From Flavobacteriales bacterium (GTDB lineage Bacteria > Bacteroidota > Bacteroidia > Flavobacteriales_D > Sanyastnellaceae), in assembly GCA_018402085.1 (NCBI GenBank), contig JAGYJM010000001.1:232652-296651 (forward strand): a stretch of 64,000 nt of DNA. The letters run 5' to 3'. The notes under the pieces were generated by a model. The model was not told the origin of the DNA, did no database searches, and saw only the letters and a list, made by a program, of their open reading frames with translations. The position numbers and the translations under genes were made by a program. How positions within the stretch are numbered: position 1 is the first letter of the stretch; each line of letters starts with the position of its first letter. This document shows positions 38,496 through 48,063 of the stretch, piece by piece.

Positions 38496-41054
38496 TCACG
38501 GACAAGGCAGTCCGATCAATCCGAGGAACACCAACACATCTGATGCCGTTACGGCATTGTCGTCATCCATGTCCATTGCGCCGCAGTCTCCGGTGCAACC
38601 GAAAGCGGCCAATACCTGAAGGAAGTCAGATACGTCGCGCATGCCATCCTCGTTAAAATCACCAGGGCATTGGGCACAGCTCTCAAATTCACAGGTGCCA
38701 TCATCGCATTGTGCCGCAGGATCGTAGTTGCATGCGCTTTGATCGGTACAGCCATCGGGTAAGATGCACGAACCATCATCGCATTGTGCCGCAGGATCGT
38801 AGTTGCATGCGCTTTGATCGGTACAGCCATCGGGTAAGATGCACGAACCATCATCGCATTGCGCCGCAGGATTGTAGTTGCAAGCACTCTGGTTTGTGCA
38901 TCCGTCAGGAAGAACGCAACTGCCATCATCTACTGTTGCCAACGGATCGAAATTACAGGCCGATTGGTCTGTACATCCCGGCAAGTCTATCGGTACACAG
39001 AAGTCGTGTGTTGTTCCGGTGCCGTAGTTCGGGTCACCCATCTGGAAAAGCACATTTCCTAGATTATCTTCCATGACATAGTTGCCGTCAACCGGGCAAT
39101 TCCAGATCGTTCCGTTTAGGCCGTCTCCGTAGCTGTCAAAAATGTTAAAGGTGTAGCATCCGTACTCCAGGCAGCCGGTCCATGTGAAGGATTGCTGGTT
39201 TCCGTAGGTATTACCCGGAACGGAGGCCACCGTATTGCCCTGATCATCTAAAATCTCCCATGAAACTTCGCTGCCCCAGCAGTCGGTGTCGATGGTGAGT
39301 GTTACATCTGTGCAAGGAAAGGTGCAACTGCCATCATCAAAGGTAGCGGCAGGGTCATAGTTGATGGCGCTCGGACTTGTGCATCCCGGAATTTGGCTGC
39401 TGCAATCACCCGTCGTTACCACCTGGGTGGCCGAAGTGCCGTCAGCAGTGGTGAAATATACTTCGTAAGTCGTGTTAGACTGAAGTCCGTTGATGGCGTA
39501 AGTGTTGGTGTTATTCAGGTCAACGCCCAAACTAAGAAGATCGTCGCACACAGGAGACTGACCTTGAATGGCATAACATACAGTAGTGGCAGTGCAGAAG
39601 TTTTCTGACATCGTCACGTCCACAGTGACTGTGGCTTCAACGGCACCGGATACCTCGTTATAAAGACACTCTGTGGTGAGGCTTATTCCGGTAGGATCAC
39701 ACGGAGGAAGCGGGCCGCAGTTGAGCAGGGCCAGGTCGAGTGAATTACGCAAGTTGAGTCGTCCGCCGGTTACCGTTTCACCGGCGAGGTTCCCGATAGG
39801 GTCAACGCCGTCAAAAATATAGCCTCGCACCATATCTGCAGCCTGCTGGGGGTCAGTTAATGCAAGCGCTGCGAGCTCAGGACAAGGGGCTGAATACATA
39901 AGTGCGATTGCACCTGCTACACAGGGGCTCGCAAAGGAAGTGCCGGAGGTATTTGAGTAGCCAGAGCCTCCTGAAGGCAGGTTTACACTCTCGCCGGGAG
40001 CGCCCAGGTCAATGGTAGTCGCGCCATATCCGGAGAATGTGCGAACATCGTTGACATTGGTAGCGGTAACTGCGACCATATACTCTGAAGAACAGCCGGT
40101 GGGCATATCGCCCACAGCGTCGATGTTCACATTGTTGTTCGCGGTCGCGCCGCAATTCAGAATCCCAACGGTGCCGAGGGTATCGTAATAATTGCACCAA
40201 ACCGGATAATTCGCAGGATTGGCTCCGTCAATGCCCCAGGATGCGTTGGTGGCGACAACAAACGCGCCTTGCGCTCCATTGGTATTGTTGTAGAGGTTTC
40301 TCATATCATAAGCATACTCATAAGATGAGATGACACTGGCTTCATTCAGTGAACCAATCTGTATGTTCATGATTTCAACATCCCAGTTTACTCCTGCTCC
40401 GCCGATGCCATTATTACCCACGCCGCCAATCATTCCGTTTACCGCCGTTCCGTGTCCGCCGCAGCATACATTATCATTGTTGCCGCCGGGGTTCCAGCCG
40501 TCGTAATCGTCAACATACCCGTTGCCGTCATCGTCGATGCCATTATCAGGAATTTCACCCGCGTTCACCCAGTGGTTGTCAATAAGGTCGTTGTGCGGAT
40601 AGTTCGCATCTTCGATCACTGCTACTACAATGGGGTCTCCGTTAGCGGTGGTACCTCCCGTGGTGATGTCCCAGGCTAGCTCTGAGTCAATGTTGTTGTG
40701 AAACCATTGATTTCCGTAGCCGGGATCGTTTGGTGTAGCGCGCATCTCAATGACGTGGTTGAACTGCGCAGCGAGCAGGTCGCTGTCTTTGCGCAGGATG
40801 TCAAGAAGATGACGATCATTGACAGCACCCTCATTAAAGCTTAAAAGATAGATGCCGGCATCATCTGAAAGCTCTTTCAATACCTTGAGTTCGGTAGGGT
40901 CATCTTTCATTGCCTGATAGCGGTTAACGACTTGTTCAATAGATTGACCTTTCGCAACCTGAACAATCAGTTCACCGGGGAGGTAGGCTTTCTCTTGTGC
41001 GCTTGATGTGAGAATGAATAAACAAGCTAGAAAGCTCAACGTTATCTGCTTCAT
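38496..41054 (-). CDS. Secreted S8 subtilase with Cys-rich repeats
   Basis: 852 residues with a signal peptide (MKQITLSFLACLFILTSSAQ). Residues ~30-120 form a propeptide-like region. The S8 domain (~120-450) has the His loop GGHGTAVNGMIGG, the oxyanion region VVATNASWG and the Ser motif NTSGTSFASPCVAG. The Asp motif reads VVAVIEDANYPHNDL, so the usual D-T/S-G is altered. It continues with a fibronectin-like domain (~470-560), a beta domain (FDSYGDGLNG), five GC-T-x-x-(S/A)-A-x-N-(Y/F) Cys-rich units and a dockerin-like tail (DFNEDGMRDVSDFLQVL, MDDDNAVTASDVLVFL). No T9SS CTD was recognised. Confidence 0.87.
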   Translation of the reverse strand: MKQITLSFLACLFILTSSAQEKAYLPGELIVQVAKGQSIEQVVNRYQAMKDDPTELKVLKELSDDAGIYLLSFNEGAVNDRHLLDILRKDSDLLAAQFNHVIEMRATPNDPGYGNQWFHNNIDSELAWDITTGGTTANGDPIVVAVIEDANYPHNDLIDNHWVNAGEIPDNGIDDDGNGYVDDYDGWNPGGNNDNVCCGGHGTAVNGMIGGVGNNGIGGAGVNWDVEIMNIQIGSLNEASVISSYEYAYDMRNLYNNTNGAQGAFVVATNASWGIDGANPANYPVWCNYYDTLGTVGILNCGATANNNVNIDAVGDMPTGCSSEYMVAVTATNVNDVRTFSGYGATTIDLGAPGESVNLPSGGSGYSNTSGTSFASPCVAGAIALMYSAPCPELAALALTDPQQAADMVRGYIFDGVDPIGNLAGETVTGGRLNLRNSLDLALLNCGPLPPCDPTGISLTTECLYNEVSGAVEATVTVDVTMSENFCTATTVCYAIQGQSPVCDDLLSLGVDLNNTNTYAINGLQSNTTYEVYFTTADGTSATQVVTTGDCSSQIPGCTSPSAINYDPAATFDDGSCTFPCTDVTLTIDTDCWGSEVSWEILDDQGNTVASVPGNTYGNQQSFTWTGCLEYGCYTFNIFDSYGDGLNGTIWNCPVDGNYVMEDNLGNVLFQMGDPNYGTGTTHDFCVPIDLPGCTDQSACNFDPLATVDDGSCVLPDGCTNQSACNYNPAAQCDDGSCILPDGCTDQSACNYDPAAQCDDGSCILPDGCTDQSACNYDPAAQCDDGTCEFESCAQCPGDFNEDGMRDVSDFLQVLAAFGCTGDCGAMDMDDDNAVTASDVLVFLGLIGLPCP
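38701..38925 (-). repeat. 75-bp tandem repeat in the subtilase gene
   Basis: Three 75-bp units encode 25-residue Cys-rich repeats. The units at 38701-38775 and 38776-38850 are identical base for base; the third (38851-38925) has diverged. Confidence 0.9.
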
Positions 41055-41086
41055 TATAGTAGAAATTGGCCTGAGGTTATTTAGCC

Positions 41087-41094
41087 TAAAGATA
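41087..41094 (-). promoter_or_regulatory. Candidate -7 box for the subtilase gene
   Basis: Minus-strand TATCTTTA, one mismatch from TAnnTTTG, 32 bases before the ATG at 41054. No -33 TTG was seen. Confidence 0.35.
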
Positions 41095-41227
41095 CGGAAA
41101 AAACAGTTTTCTGCTTTTGAATCGTTTCAGGTTAACGTCTGAGTGTTGATACTTGGGTGTTGCAGAGGTGTTTTCACAGTCTGCACTCAGCTATCTTCAC
41201 CCTTAGTTTTCAAGCAATATCGCTCAC

Positions 41228-42265
41228 ATGAGGATCATCTTCTTCTTTGCCATCCTGCTGACCCCCTGTCTTATGCAGGCTCAGGCTCCGGAAGCATTCA
41301 ATTATCAGGCCGTTGCACGCAATACAAGCGGTAGTGCCCTGGCAGACCAGCCCCTGCTTGTTAGAATGGGTATTCTGGCCAATGCCCCCGATGGTGTGTT
41401 GGTCTGGGAAGAAGAACATGCGGTTACCACCGATGAGTTCGGCCTTTTCACATTGAACGTTGGTGAGGGAAGTGATACCGGAAATGGTAACAGTCCTGCT
41501 TTTAACCTGATCAACTGGGGTGCGACATCCTACTTTCTGCGCGTAGATATCGACGCCGGTAACGGCAATGAGTGGCTCGGAACCCAGCAGCTCATGAGTG
41601 TGCCTTACGCATTGTATGCAAAACGCAGCGGCGGACTTGAAGAGGTCGGCATCAGCCAGTTTACCGCGGAGAATGACAGCTTGCTCATCACAGAAGGAGA
41701 CACCGACTGGTACCTCGATCTTGGTCCGCTTCTCAATGACGCTCTGACTGGTGAAAGCATCAACCTGGTGCAATTGATCGATAACGAACTGAATATCGTA
41801 GAAGGTGACGATGCTTTTGTGGTTGATCTCAGTTCGCTCGAAGACGATGAAGACTGGCAGCAAACGGATGACGCAGTATTTCAAAACGATCGCCCGGTAG
41901 GCATAGGTACCACTTCGCCAAATTCTACGTTCCAGGTCAATGGCTCAGTAGCGCACGCCATTCAGCAGTTTCAGGGGCCTGTAAATGCAACACTCAACGC
42001 TACACAGCACCTCCTTCTCGCTAATGTCAGCAACGGAGATGTCACGCTGACCCTCCCCGTAGCAAATGAATGCGAAGGAAGGGTGTACACCATCAAACGC
42101 TTTGGTACCCCCCCGCTCAGCTCCATTGTGACCCTCCTGCCCGTCAGTGGTGCTACCATCGAGTCTGATGCCGAATGGGTGCTCGACGGTTTTATCGGAC
42201 AGGTGCTCACGATCGTCTCTGATGGCAGCAACTGGTGGATTCTGTCAAATGAAGAAATCAACTGA
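41228..42265 (+). CDS. Secreted protein with Bacteroidota collagen-like N-terminal domain
   Basis: 345 residues, signal peptide [19 protein letters not shown]. The first ~130 mature residues match a domain common at the N-terminus of Bacteroidota tail-fibre or collagen-like proteins: [54 protein letters not shown]. The remainder is acidic and beta-rich without Gly-X-Y repeats. It is first in a four-gene operon whose stops and starts overlap (TGATG into the next gene). A surface or appendage role linked to T9SS is inferred from context. Confidence 0.82.
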   Translation: MRIIFFFAILLTPCLMQAQAPEAFNYQAVARNTSGSALADQPLLVRMGILANAPDGVLVWEEEHAVTTDEFGLFTLNVGEGSDTGNGNSPAFNLINWGATSYFLRVDIDAGNGNEWLGTQQLMSVPYALYAKRSGGLEEVGISQFTAENDSLLITEGDTDWYLDLGPLLNDALTGESINLVQLIDNELNIVEGDDAFVVDLSSLEDDEDWQQTDDAVFQNDRPVGIGTTSPNSTFQVNGSVAHAIQQFQGPVNATLNATQHLLLANVSNGDVTLTLPVANECEGRVYTIKRFGTPPLSSIVTLLPVSGATIESDAEWVLDGFIGQVLTIVSDGSNWWILSNEEIN

Positions 42266-42996
42266 TGAGGTCGCTCCTGTTTATACTGATTGTTTCTTTG
42301 ACGCTTCCGGCGAAGTCACAGATTACCATCGGTCGTCAGGTCATTGGTACGGCATCGGTGAGCGGCACGGCTGCGTCTTTCACGTTGAACTCAACCGCAG
42401 GAGAAACGGTCGTGCTGCGGTTGAATGCTGAGAATACCATCCTTACCCAGGGCTTTGAGCAGCCTGATATCCAACCATTTCTGGTTGAATTTAATATCAG
42501 CTATTCCGATTGCTGGAACGGACAAAATGCCGCGTTGAATTTTAATTCCCTGAGCGGTTGTGGAGAGGGTTATGAAGTCTCGCTTTTAAATGATGAAGGC
42601 AGCGCAGAAGCGCTGGATGCACTGGCTGACGGAACCTACAGCCTGAGCGTTACAGCGGCCGGAGGCTGTGTTTTTGAAAGTGAAGTTGTGGTTGAAGTGC
42701 CGGCCATTGAACCTTGTGATTTGCACATATACAATGTTGTCACTCCAAATAACGACGGATTTAACGATACCTGGATCATTGAAGGCATTGAATTACCGAA
42801 ATATGTCGGAAATGAGGTGCGCATATTCAATCGCTGGGGCCAACTCGTCTGGAGTGCCCGTAACTACACGAATGACGAAAAGGGGTTCTCCGGATTAGAC
42901 ATCAAGGGAAATAAATTGCCTGAGGGTGCTTACCTCTTTGAAATCGCCCTGGGAGGTGGTAACACCCTTAGCGGAACCCTCAACCTCTTACAATGA
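42265..42996 (+). CDS. Gliding motility-associated (type B) T9SS C-terminal domain protein
   Basis: 243 residues, signal peptide [19 protein letters not shown]. The C-terminal ~90 residues are the gliding-associated [56 protein letters not shown]. Type B domains are secreted with the help of SprF/PorP-type partners, and such a gene is next. The N-terminal half is a short beta domain. It overlaps the previous stop by 1 base and the next start by 4. Confidence 0.87.
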   Translation: MRSLLFILIVSLTLPAKSQITIGRQVIGTASVSGTAASFTLNSTAGETVVLRLNAENTILTQGFEQPDIQPFLVEFNISYSDCWNGQNAALNFNSLSGCGEGYEVSLLNDEGSAEALDALADGTYSLSVTAAGGCVFESEVVVEVPAIEPCDLHIYNVVTPNNDGFNDTWIIEGIELPKYVGNEVRIFNRWGQLVWSARNYTNDEKGFSGLDIKGNKLPEGAYLFEIALGGGNTLSGTLNLLQ

Positions 42997-43895
42997 AAAG
43001 GGCAGTTTTATACTTCTGGCTCTGTTTTGCCGCCTTGGCTGCTCAAGCACAGCAAGACTGGCTCTACAGCATGCAGGCACTGAACCTGTACGATGGAAAT
43101 GCCGCCGCAGCAGGTATGTATGAGCGCAATGCTGTGCACCTTCGCTACAGACACATGTGGATGGGGGTAGAGGGTGCGCCACAAACCTTGCAGGCGACCT
43201 GGCACAATGCAATCGGCAGCAATCTCGGTGTGGGCGCTCGAGTGCAAACAGAACGCGCCGGAGCGTTTGACCGGGGCACGGCACTGGCGCACCTGGCATA
43301 CCGCCTGCGGCTGCCGAAAAGCGAGCTCTCATTCGCGCTCGGCGGAGGTGTGCGTTATGAGCAACTCGTCAGCAGCAGACTCGATGCTCGTGACCGGGAT
43401 GACCCGCTGTTCATTGGTGACCTTACACAGAACGCCCCACTTGCTCAGGCCGCATTGATGTGGCGAGGTAAACGCTTTTTTGCAGGTGCCGAATTCAGCC
43501 GCGGGCTGACGCAGGCTGACTCTTGGGGCCAACTCAGCACAGACGGCAGGTTCAGCGAAGCACTCTTCATGGCAGGCTCAAAACATCAACTCAACAGCGA
43601 TATTGCCCTTCGGCCGATGCTGGCAGTGCGCTGGAGCGAAGCCGGAGCATTGTTGCCGGAGGCCCAGCTGGGAGCCTGGTGGAGACAAACGCTATGGTTG
43701 GGCGCGGGCCATCGTTTCGAGGCTGCTACCTATGCCTTCGCCGAGTACCGTTACAGAGGTAAATTCCGTCTGGCATACAGCGTAGGGCTTGCCGCAGAAC
43801 ACATCGCACATCGTGCGCACCATGAGATCATGATTGGCGTTCTCTGGGGTGGGCGCAATAAACGCAGCGTTAGCAGCAGCACCTATTTCCAATGA
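42993..43895 (+). CDS. PorP/SprF family T9SS outer-membrane protein
   Basis: 300 residues, signal peptide [20 protein letters not shown], then the family start [37 protein letters not shown] (given in two parts: [17 protein letters not shown] and [16 protein letters not shown]). Many amphipathic strands indicate a 14-strand-like barrel. PorP/SprF proteins hold partner type B CTD adhesins at the outer membrane. The partner here is likely the overlapping upstream gene. The 3' end overlaps the OmpA gene by ATGA. Confidence 0.87.
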   Translation: MKRAVLYFWLCFAALAAQAQQDWLYSMQALNLYDGNAAAAGMYERNAVHLRYRHMWMGVEGAPQTLQATWHNAIGSNLGVGARVQTERAGAFDRGTALAHLAYRLRLPKSELSFALGGGVRYEQLVSSRLDARDRDDPLFIGDLTQNAPLAQAALMWRGKRFFAGAEFSRGLTQADSWGQLSTDGRFSEALFMAGSKHQLNSDIALRPMLAVRWSEAGALLPEAQLGAWWRQTLWLGAGHRFEAATYAFAEYRYRGKFRLAYSVGLAAEHIAHRAHHEIMIGVLWGGRNKRSVSSSTYFQ

Positions 43896-45769
43896 AAAGC
43901 ATTGTCGCAGTTCTCACCGGGTTAATGTGGTTTCCTTTGATCGCCCAGCAGGCTTTCACCGCAAAAGCGGTGGATGGTTTGGCGCTCGGACCAAAGGGAT
44001 ATGCTGCAGGAATCCGGGAGAATGGATTGCTGATTCAGCAGCAATTGGAGGCGCACCTTATTACGGATGATATCACACGGTTCAGGTGGCAATTAGGATT
44101 TGCCCCTCGTGACACCACCTGGTCGGTTTTTCAACCGGCAGCGCCGGTTTACAGGGGTGAAGAAGTGCTCGGCGCGATGGGTACCCTTCTCGGAAACTCC
44201 GATAGCAGCCGTGTATTTGCCGAAAAGGGCAATATATGGATGTGCGCCATGGAAAGACATCGGATATTGCCACCTACCCCCGTGTTTGACGAACCCCTTC
44301 AAGAACATCAAATTCTGAGTCCGGCCATCTCCCCTGATAGACGACAGATTGTTTTTGCTTCAGATGGGTTGAAGGGTGAAGGTGGGTTCGATCTTTTTGT
44401 AACCAACTTGCTTCCTGACGGATCCTGGAGCACCCCCGTATCACTTGGTCGGGCAATCAATACCTCAGGTGATGAAGTGTTTCCTTCATGGCAAGGCGAT
44501 CAGTTATATTTCTCAAGCAACGGACATCCGGGAATGGGCGGGCTTGATATTTACAGGGCAGCACGACGGGCGCAGTTTCAGAAAGTAGAAGCATTGCCGG
44601 CCCCTTTCAACTCTGCAGAAGATGATTTTCTGCCGCTGTGGCTCAACGCAAATGACGCCTTCGTCACCAGCGCACGAAGGGGTGAGCACATGGTATACCG
44701 GCTCCAGGCCATTCATGTGCAGGATGTGACGCATGCCTACACTGCGCTGCTTGAGTGCCGGGGAACACCGGTGCAAGGTGCGCGCATTACGATCACAAAT
44801 GAACTGAATGAGGAGGTCGCTAAAGCGCTCACCCCACACAATGGTCGTTTTGACCTCGCGCCTTTGGAATTGAATCGTCGCTACCGCGCCCAATTTGATG
44901 AGATCAGTCCTGAAATACTTGCAGCTTCTTTACTCTATATTCTGGATGAAAACGGAAAGCGCGTTATGGTCATTCGTCCGGATGGAGAAGGCTTCTTTTG
45001 GTTTGAGCTTCTTCCCTTCAGTGATGAAGATCAGATGCCCTTTATGGAGAATCCCGATGAATCCAGTTTGTTGAAGGTGGGCATAGAAGGACAAGTGTTT
45101 GAAGAAACACCGGGTGATGTAGGCAGGGGAGAACCCATCTCCATTGTTGGGCCGGATGGGGAAGTGATGGCCTTGGCCTACACCAAAGACGAAGGCCGCT
45201 TCAGTTTTGAAGATCTTAGTCCGCAGGCACGGTATACCCTGCACATGGACGAGCAGAGTCGCTCTTTGAAAGTGACCATTCTTGACGAAGGGGAAGAAGT
45301 CACACTCAGGCTGGAAGACGGAGAGGCCATCTTTGACCGGGTTTCAGAAGAAGAGGGGCTTGATTTGCTAAATGAGCGTGGAGAACGCATCACCGTTCGG
45401 CGGAATGACTTGTTTGTCATTCGCAATATCTACTATGCGCTTGACCGATATGACTTGAATGCGGCGGCCCGCTATGAGTTGGATCGATTGGTGTCTGTTC
45501 TTGAACAGAATCCTGACCTACGCATAGAGTTGGGCAGCCATACCGATGCTCAGGGCAACAATGAGTACAATCAAAAGCTCAGTGAAATGCGCTCCGTTGT
45601 GGCGGTAGAGTATTTGCAATCGAAAGGGATAGATTCTTCTCGTATGGTTGCCCGGGGCTATGGAGAAACCCAACTCATCAACGAATGTGGAGATGGGGTG
45701 GAATGCCCTGACGACAAACATGCGGTAAACCGTCGGACGGAAATTCGATTGATGCCGGCTACCCGTTAG
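43892..45769 (+). CDS. OmpA-family protein with PD40 repeats (PorE-like)
   Basis: 625 residues, signal peptide [19 protein letters not shown]. The order is a PD40/WD40-like beta-propeller (~residues 60-260: ISPDRRQIVFASDGLKGEGG, LYFSSNGHPGMGGLDIYRA), a carboxypeptidase-regulatory-like region (~270-340), a second such region, and a C-terminal OmpA domain (LRIELGSHTDAQGNNEYNQ, RMVARGYGETQLIN, NRRTEIRLM) that binds peptidoglycan. This plan matches PorE and related T9SS anchors. It closes the operon. A CATC-hairpin element overlaps the N-terminal coding region. Confidence 0.87.
   Translation: MKSIVAVLTGLMWFPLIAQQAFTAKAVDGLALGPKGYAAGIRENGLLIQQQLEAHLITDDITRFRWQLGFAPRDTTWSVFQPAAPVYRGEEVLGAMGTLLGNSDSSRVFAEKGNIWMCAMERHRILPPTPVFDEPLQEHQILSPAISPDRRQIVFASDGLKGEGGFDLFVTNLLPDGSWSTPVSLGRAINTSGDEVFPSWQGDQLYFSSNGHPGMGGLDIYRAARRAQFQKVEALPAPFNSAEDDFLPLWLNANDAFVTSARRGEHMVYRLQAIHVQDVTHAYTALLECRGTPVQGARITITNELNEEVAKALTPHNGRFDLAPLELNRRYRAQFDEISPEILAASLLYILDENGKRVMVIRPDGEGFFWFELLPFSDEDQMPFMENPDESSLLKVGIEGQVFEETPGDVGRGEPISIVGPDGEVMALAYTKDEGRFSFEDLSPQARYTLHMDEQSRSLKVTILDEGEEVTLRLEDGEAIFDRVSEEEGLDLLNERGERITVRRNDLFVIRNIYYALDRYDLNAAARYELDRLVSVLEQNPDLRIELGSHTDAQGNNEYNQKLSEMRSVVAVEYLQSKGIDSSRMVARGYGETQLINECGDGVECPDDKHAVNRRTEIRLMPATR
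43957..43976 (-). repeat. CATC-hairpin element
   Basis: Minus strand: CATC, stem CACCGC, loop TTTT, stem GCGGTG. It is antisense just after the signal peptide of the OmpA gene (T-A-K-A-V-D). Confidence 0.75.
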
Positions 45770-45793
45770 TTGAGATTGATCTGTTTGAAAAGA

Positions 45794-46294
45794 TCATTCG
45801 GGGGCGCGCATTCTTCGAACAATAGAGCTCGTTGAAAAGCCCTCAACAAGCGGAATGGCAACAACTTCTCCGCCGTTTTCGAGTACGGTGTCGCGCCCGA
45901 CCATATATTTTTTGTTATTCGGGTCATCGCACTCAGGGTCATAGTCGCCACCTTTCACTAATACATCCGGCGCTATTGCGCCGATAAGCGCTGCAGGCGT
46001 ATCCTCACTAAAGATCACAGCAGCATCTACTGCACTGAGAGCTTCAATTACTGCAGCACGGGCTTTTTCGGGGTTGATCGGGCGCTCGGGGCCTTTGCCG
46101 AGGCGGCGCACACTGGTGTCGTCATTGACTCCTACGACCAGAACATCGCCTAAGGAGCGGGCTTGCTTAAGATAGGTGACATGACCGAGGTGAAGAATGT
46201 CAAAAACGCCGTTGGTAAAAACAATGCGTTTGTTCTGATCCTTCCAGGTTTGAATTTGACCGAGGGTGCTGTTGAGAGAGAAATCAGGCGGCAT
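45794..46294 (-). CDS. rfaE2: Heptose 1-phosphate adenylyltransferase (RfaE domain II)
   Basis: 166 residues from the ATG at 46294 (MPPDFSLNSTLGQI); upstream codons of the open frame overlap the preceding gene and add nothing family-like. It forms ADP-heptose from heptose 1-phosphate and ATP for LPS core. Nucleotidyltransferase motifs: FTNGVFDILHLGHVTYL (HxGH) and, later, PDVLVKGGDY and GFSTSSIVRRM. There is no kinase domain, so it is the stand-alone form. It overlaps the flippase-like gene by 11 bases. A CATC-hairpin element coincides with the conserved P-D-V stretch. Confidence 0.9.
   Translation of the reverse strand: MPPDFSLNSTLGQIQTWKDQNKRIVFTNGVFDILHLGHVTYLKQARSLGDVLVVGVNDDTSVRRLGKGPERPINPEKARAAVIEALSAVDAAVIFSEDTPAALIGAIAPDVLVKGGDYDPECDDPNNKKYMVGRDTVLENGGEVVAIPLVEGFSTSSIVRRMRAPE
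45964..45983 (+). repeat. CATC-hairpin element
   Basis: CATC, stem CGGCGC, loop TATT, stem GCGCCG. It is antisense in rfaE2, encoding G-A-I-A-P-D, where P-D-V belongs to a conserved family motif. Confidence 0.7.
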
Positions 46295-47588
46295 CAGGTA
46301 CGGCTTTGTTTCTGTCTTTGCGCAGGCGCACCCACATGAGGGCGAGGTAGCCAATGCCTCCTCCGGTAATGATCATGAGTGTCTGCGTGAGCCACAACAC
46401 GTTTGCCACAGCAAACCCTACGGCACCGGAGTATCCGAGCGCAATGAATCCCAATTTGACCGTCCAGTGAAAAGAGCCAATTCCACCGGGAGCCGGAATG
46501 ATGATGCCAAATCCGCCGGCGACCACAATGAACATGCACTGCAACGGAGTGAGGGTAGAGGTGGCCTCAATGCTCATGTAGATGATGTAAGCCATCAGGT
46601 AATAGGCCACCCAGATAAAGAGTGTGTGCAAAATGAAGGGCCATTTGCGTTTCATTTTCAATACACTTTTCACACCATCACTGACACCGGCGAGAAAACC
46701 TTTGAGTTTTTGAAAGAGGCTTCCCAGAAAAACAGAACGGCGCATCAGGAATACCCCTGCGACCAAAACACCCAAAAGAACGAGTATCCAGAACCAAAGC
46801 CCGGGTCCGCCATCTTCAGTTTCAGGGTTTCCCTGTCCCATCTCAAGTATTCTGCTGAAGGCATCAAGGTTTGCGAAAACGGCAATGGCCATAAAAATCA
46901 GCAGCATGAGCATATCAATGACCCGCTCGCTGATCACGGTACCGAAAAGCCGGTCTACAGGGATGTCATCTGTTTGATTAAGGGCAGCGCAGCGTGCAAC
47001 TTCTCCTGAACGCGGAACAAAAGTGTTCGCAAAATAAGCAAAGGCGACAGCGTGGATGCTGTTCCATGTGCCGGCTTTGTATCCCATAGGTTCGAGGAGG
47101 TACCTCCATCGAATACCTCGCGAGACGATTGCGAGATAGCCCAGAACGAAGCTGATCACTATACCGGGAATGCTGGCTTTACTCATATCGTTCTTTAACT
47201 CCTGCACGCGGTTGACGCCACTGAGCACAATAGTTGCGCCCTCCGCAGGCGCTTCGTCGAGTTCAATGGAGTAGCTTCCTTCCGGGATGCAGAACTGTGC
47301 GGCGTATTCGAGACTTTCGGCGTTCAATATGCCTTGGTGCACAGCAATGCCGCTTTCATCGATCACCCGGAATTTTTTGCCATTGAGCGGTGGCTTTACG
47401 GCTTCAATGATCATTTCGGCGTCGCCGTCGCTGCAAGATCCCAGTCCGGAGCCCACCCGAAAAGGCGTCAATTTTTCTTCAAGGGGCAGGGCTCCCTGCG
47501 TGATATCGAGGGTTGCGAGGTAGAAGAGGCCGACACCGATGCCCAGAAAGAGCACATAGGTGAACATATTTCGGATCCGCTTTTTCAA
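46284..47588 (-). CDS. Flippase-like membrane protein (LPG_synthase_TM / UPF0104 family)
   Basis: 434 residues with about eight membrane helices. Family motifs include ISFVLGYLAIVSRGIRWRYLL, AYFANTFVPRSGEVARC and the C-terminal PAPGGIGSFHWTVKLGF. Such proteins flip or modify lipids; the N-terminal synthase domain of MprF is absent. Unusually, ~100 residues with two cysteines (residues ~28-130, GSGLGSCSDGDAE, AAQFCIPEGSYSIELDE) are inserted between the first helix and the core, probably outside the cytoplasm. Neighbours are panD (6-base gap upstream) and rfaE2 (overlap), so an envelope role is plausible. Confidence 0.83.
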   Translation of the reverse strand: MKKRIRNMFTYVLFLGIGVGLFYLATLDITQGALPLEEKLTPFRVGSGLGSCSDGDAEMIIEAVKPPLNGKKFRVIDESGIAVHQGILNAESLEYAAQFCIPEGSYSIELDEAPAEGATIVLSGVNRVQELKNDMSKASIPGIVISFVLGYLAIVSRGIRWRYLLEPMGYKAGTWNSIHAVAFAYFANTFVPRSGEVARCAALNQTDDIPVDRLFGTVISERVIDMLMLLIFMAIAVFANLDAFSRILEMGQGNPETEDGGPGLWFWILVLLGVLVAGVFLMRRSVFLGSLFQKLKGFLAGVSDGVKSVLKMKRKWPFILHTLFIWVAYYLMAYIIYMSIEATSTLTPLQCMFIVVAGGFGIIIPAPGGIGSFHWTVKLGFIALGYSGAVGFAVANVLWLTQTLMIITGGGIGYLALMWVRLRKDRNKAVPDAA

Positions 47589-47594
47589 TCGGGG

Positions 47595-47945
47595 TCAGTT
47601 GAGTGCGTTCGTGGCGGTGTCAGGGAAAACCACTTTCGGTTGAAAGACGCGGGCTTCATCAGGTGTGAGCTGACAATAAGCGATGATAATGACAATATCA
47701 CCCACTGCTACGCGGCGCGCCGCCGGTCCGTTCAGGCAAATCTCACCTGATCCGCGCTTGCCGCGTATGACGTATGTATCGAGGCGTTCACCATTGTTGA
47801 TATTCACAATCTGAACCTTCTCCCCCTCGATCAGATCGGCGGCATCCATCAGGTCTTCGTCAATGGTGACGCTGCCGATGTAATTTAAGTCTGCTTCGGT
47901 GACGGTCACACGATGCAGCTTTGATTTCATTACCTCAAGTAACAT
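47595..47945 (-). CDS. panD: Aspartate 1-decarboxylase
   Basis: 116 residues. It makes beta-alanine for pantothenate and CoA. The self-cleavage site that creates the pyruvoyl group is visible as YIGSVTID (Gly-Ser, ~residues 22-29). Other marks are [15 protein letters not shown] and [20 protein letters not shown] TAnnTTTG box ends 4 bases before the ATG, so the transcript is probably leaderless. It heads panD, flippase-like, rfaE2. Confidence 0.94.
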   Translation of the reverse strand: MLLEVMKSKLHRVTVTEADLNYIGSVTIDEDLMDAADLIEGEKVQIVNINNGERLDTYVIRGKRGSGEICLNGPAARRVAVGDIVIIIAYCQLTPDEARVFQPKVVFPDTATNALN

Positions 47946-47949
47946 ATCG

Positions 47950-47976
47950 CAAAGGTAGCAGAATTTGTGCGTACAA
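47950..47976 (-). promoter_or_regulatory. Promoter of panD
   Basis: Minus strand: TTG (47974-47976), 16 bases, TACCTTTG (47950-47957), then CGAT and the ATG. The -7 box matches fully; the spacing is one base short of the usual range. Confidence 0.6.
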
Positions 47977-48006
47977 GTTTGTGTTCAGACACCTGTATTT
48001 CGGATC

Positions 48007-48042
48007 AAAAAAGCGGACTACAGCCCGGGGGCCACAGTCCGC
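48007..48042 (-). terminator. Intrinsic terminator after accC
   Basis: Minus strand: GCGGACT ... AGTCCGC with an inner GC-rich stem (GGCCC/GGGCT), followed by TTTTTT. It separates the accBC operon from the panD promoter. Confidence 0.8.
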
Positions 48043-48063
48043 TAGGAGCGATTATTTTCAATA

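Noticed and set aside
41210..41884. Minus-strand ORF of 224 codons opposite the collagen-like domain gene
   Set aside because: The plus strand has a signal peptide and a known domain and sits in an overlapping operon.
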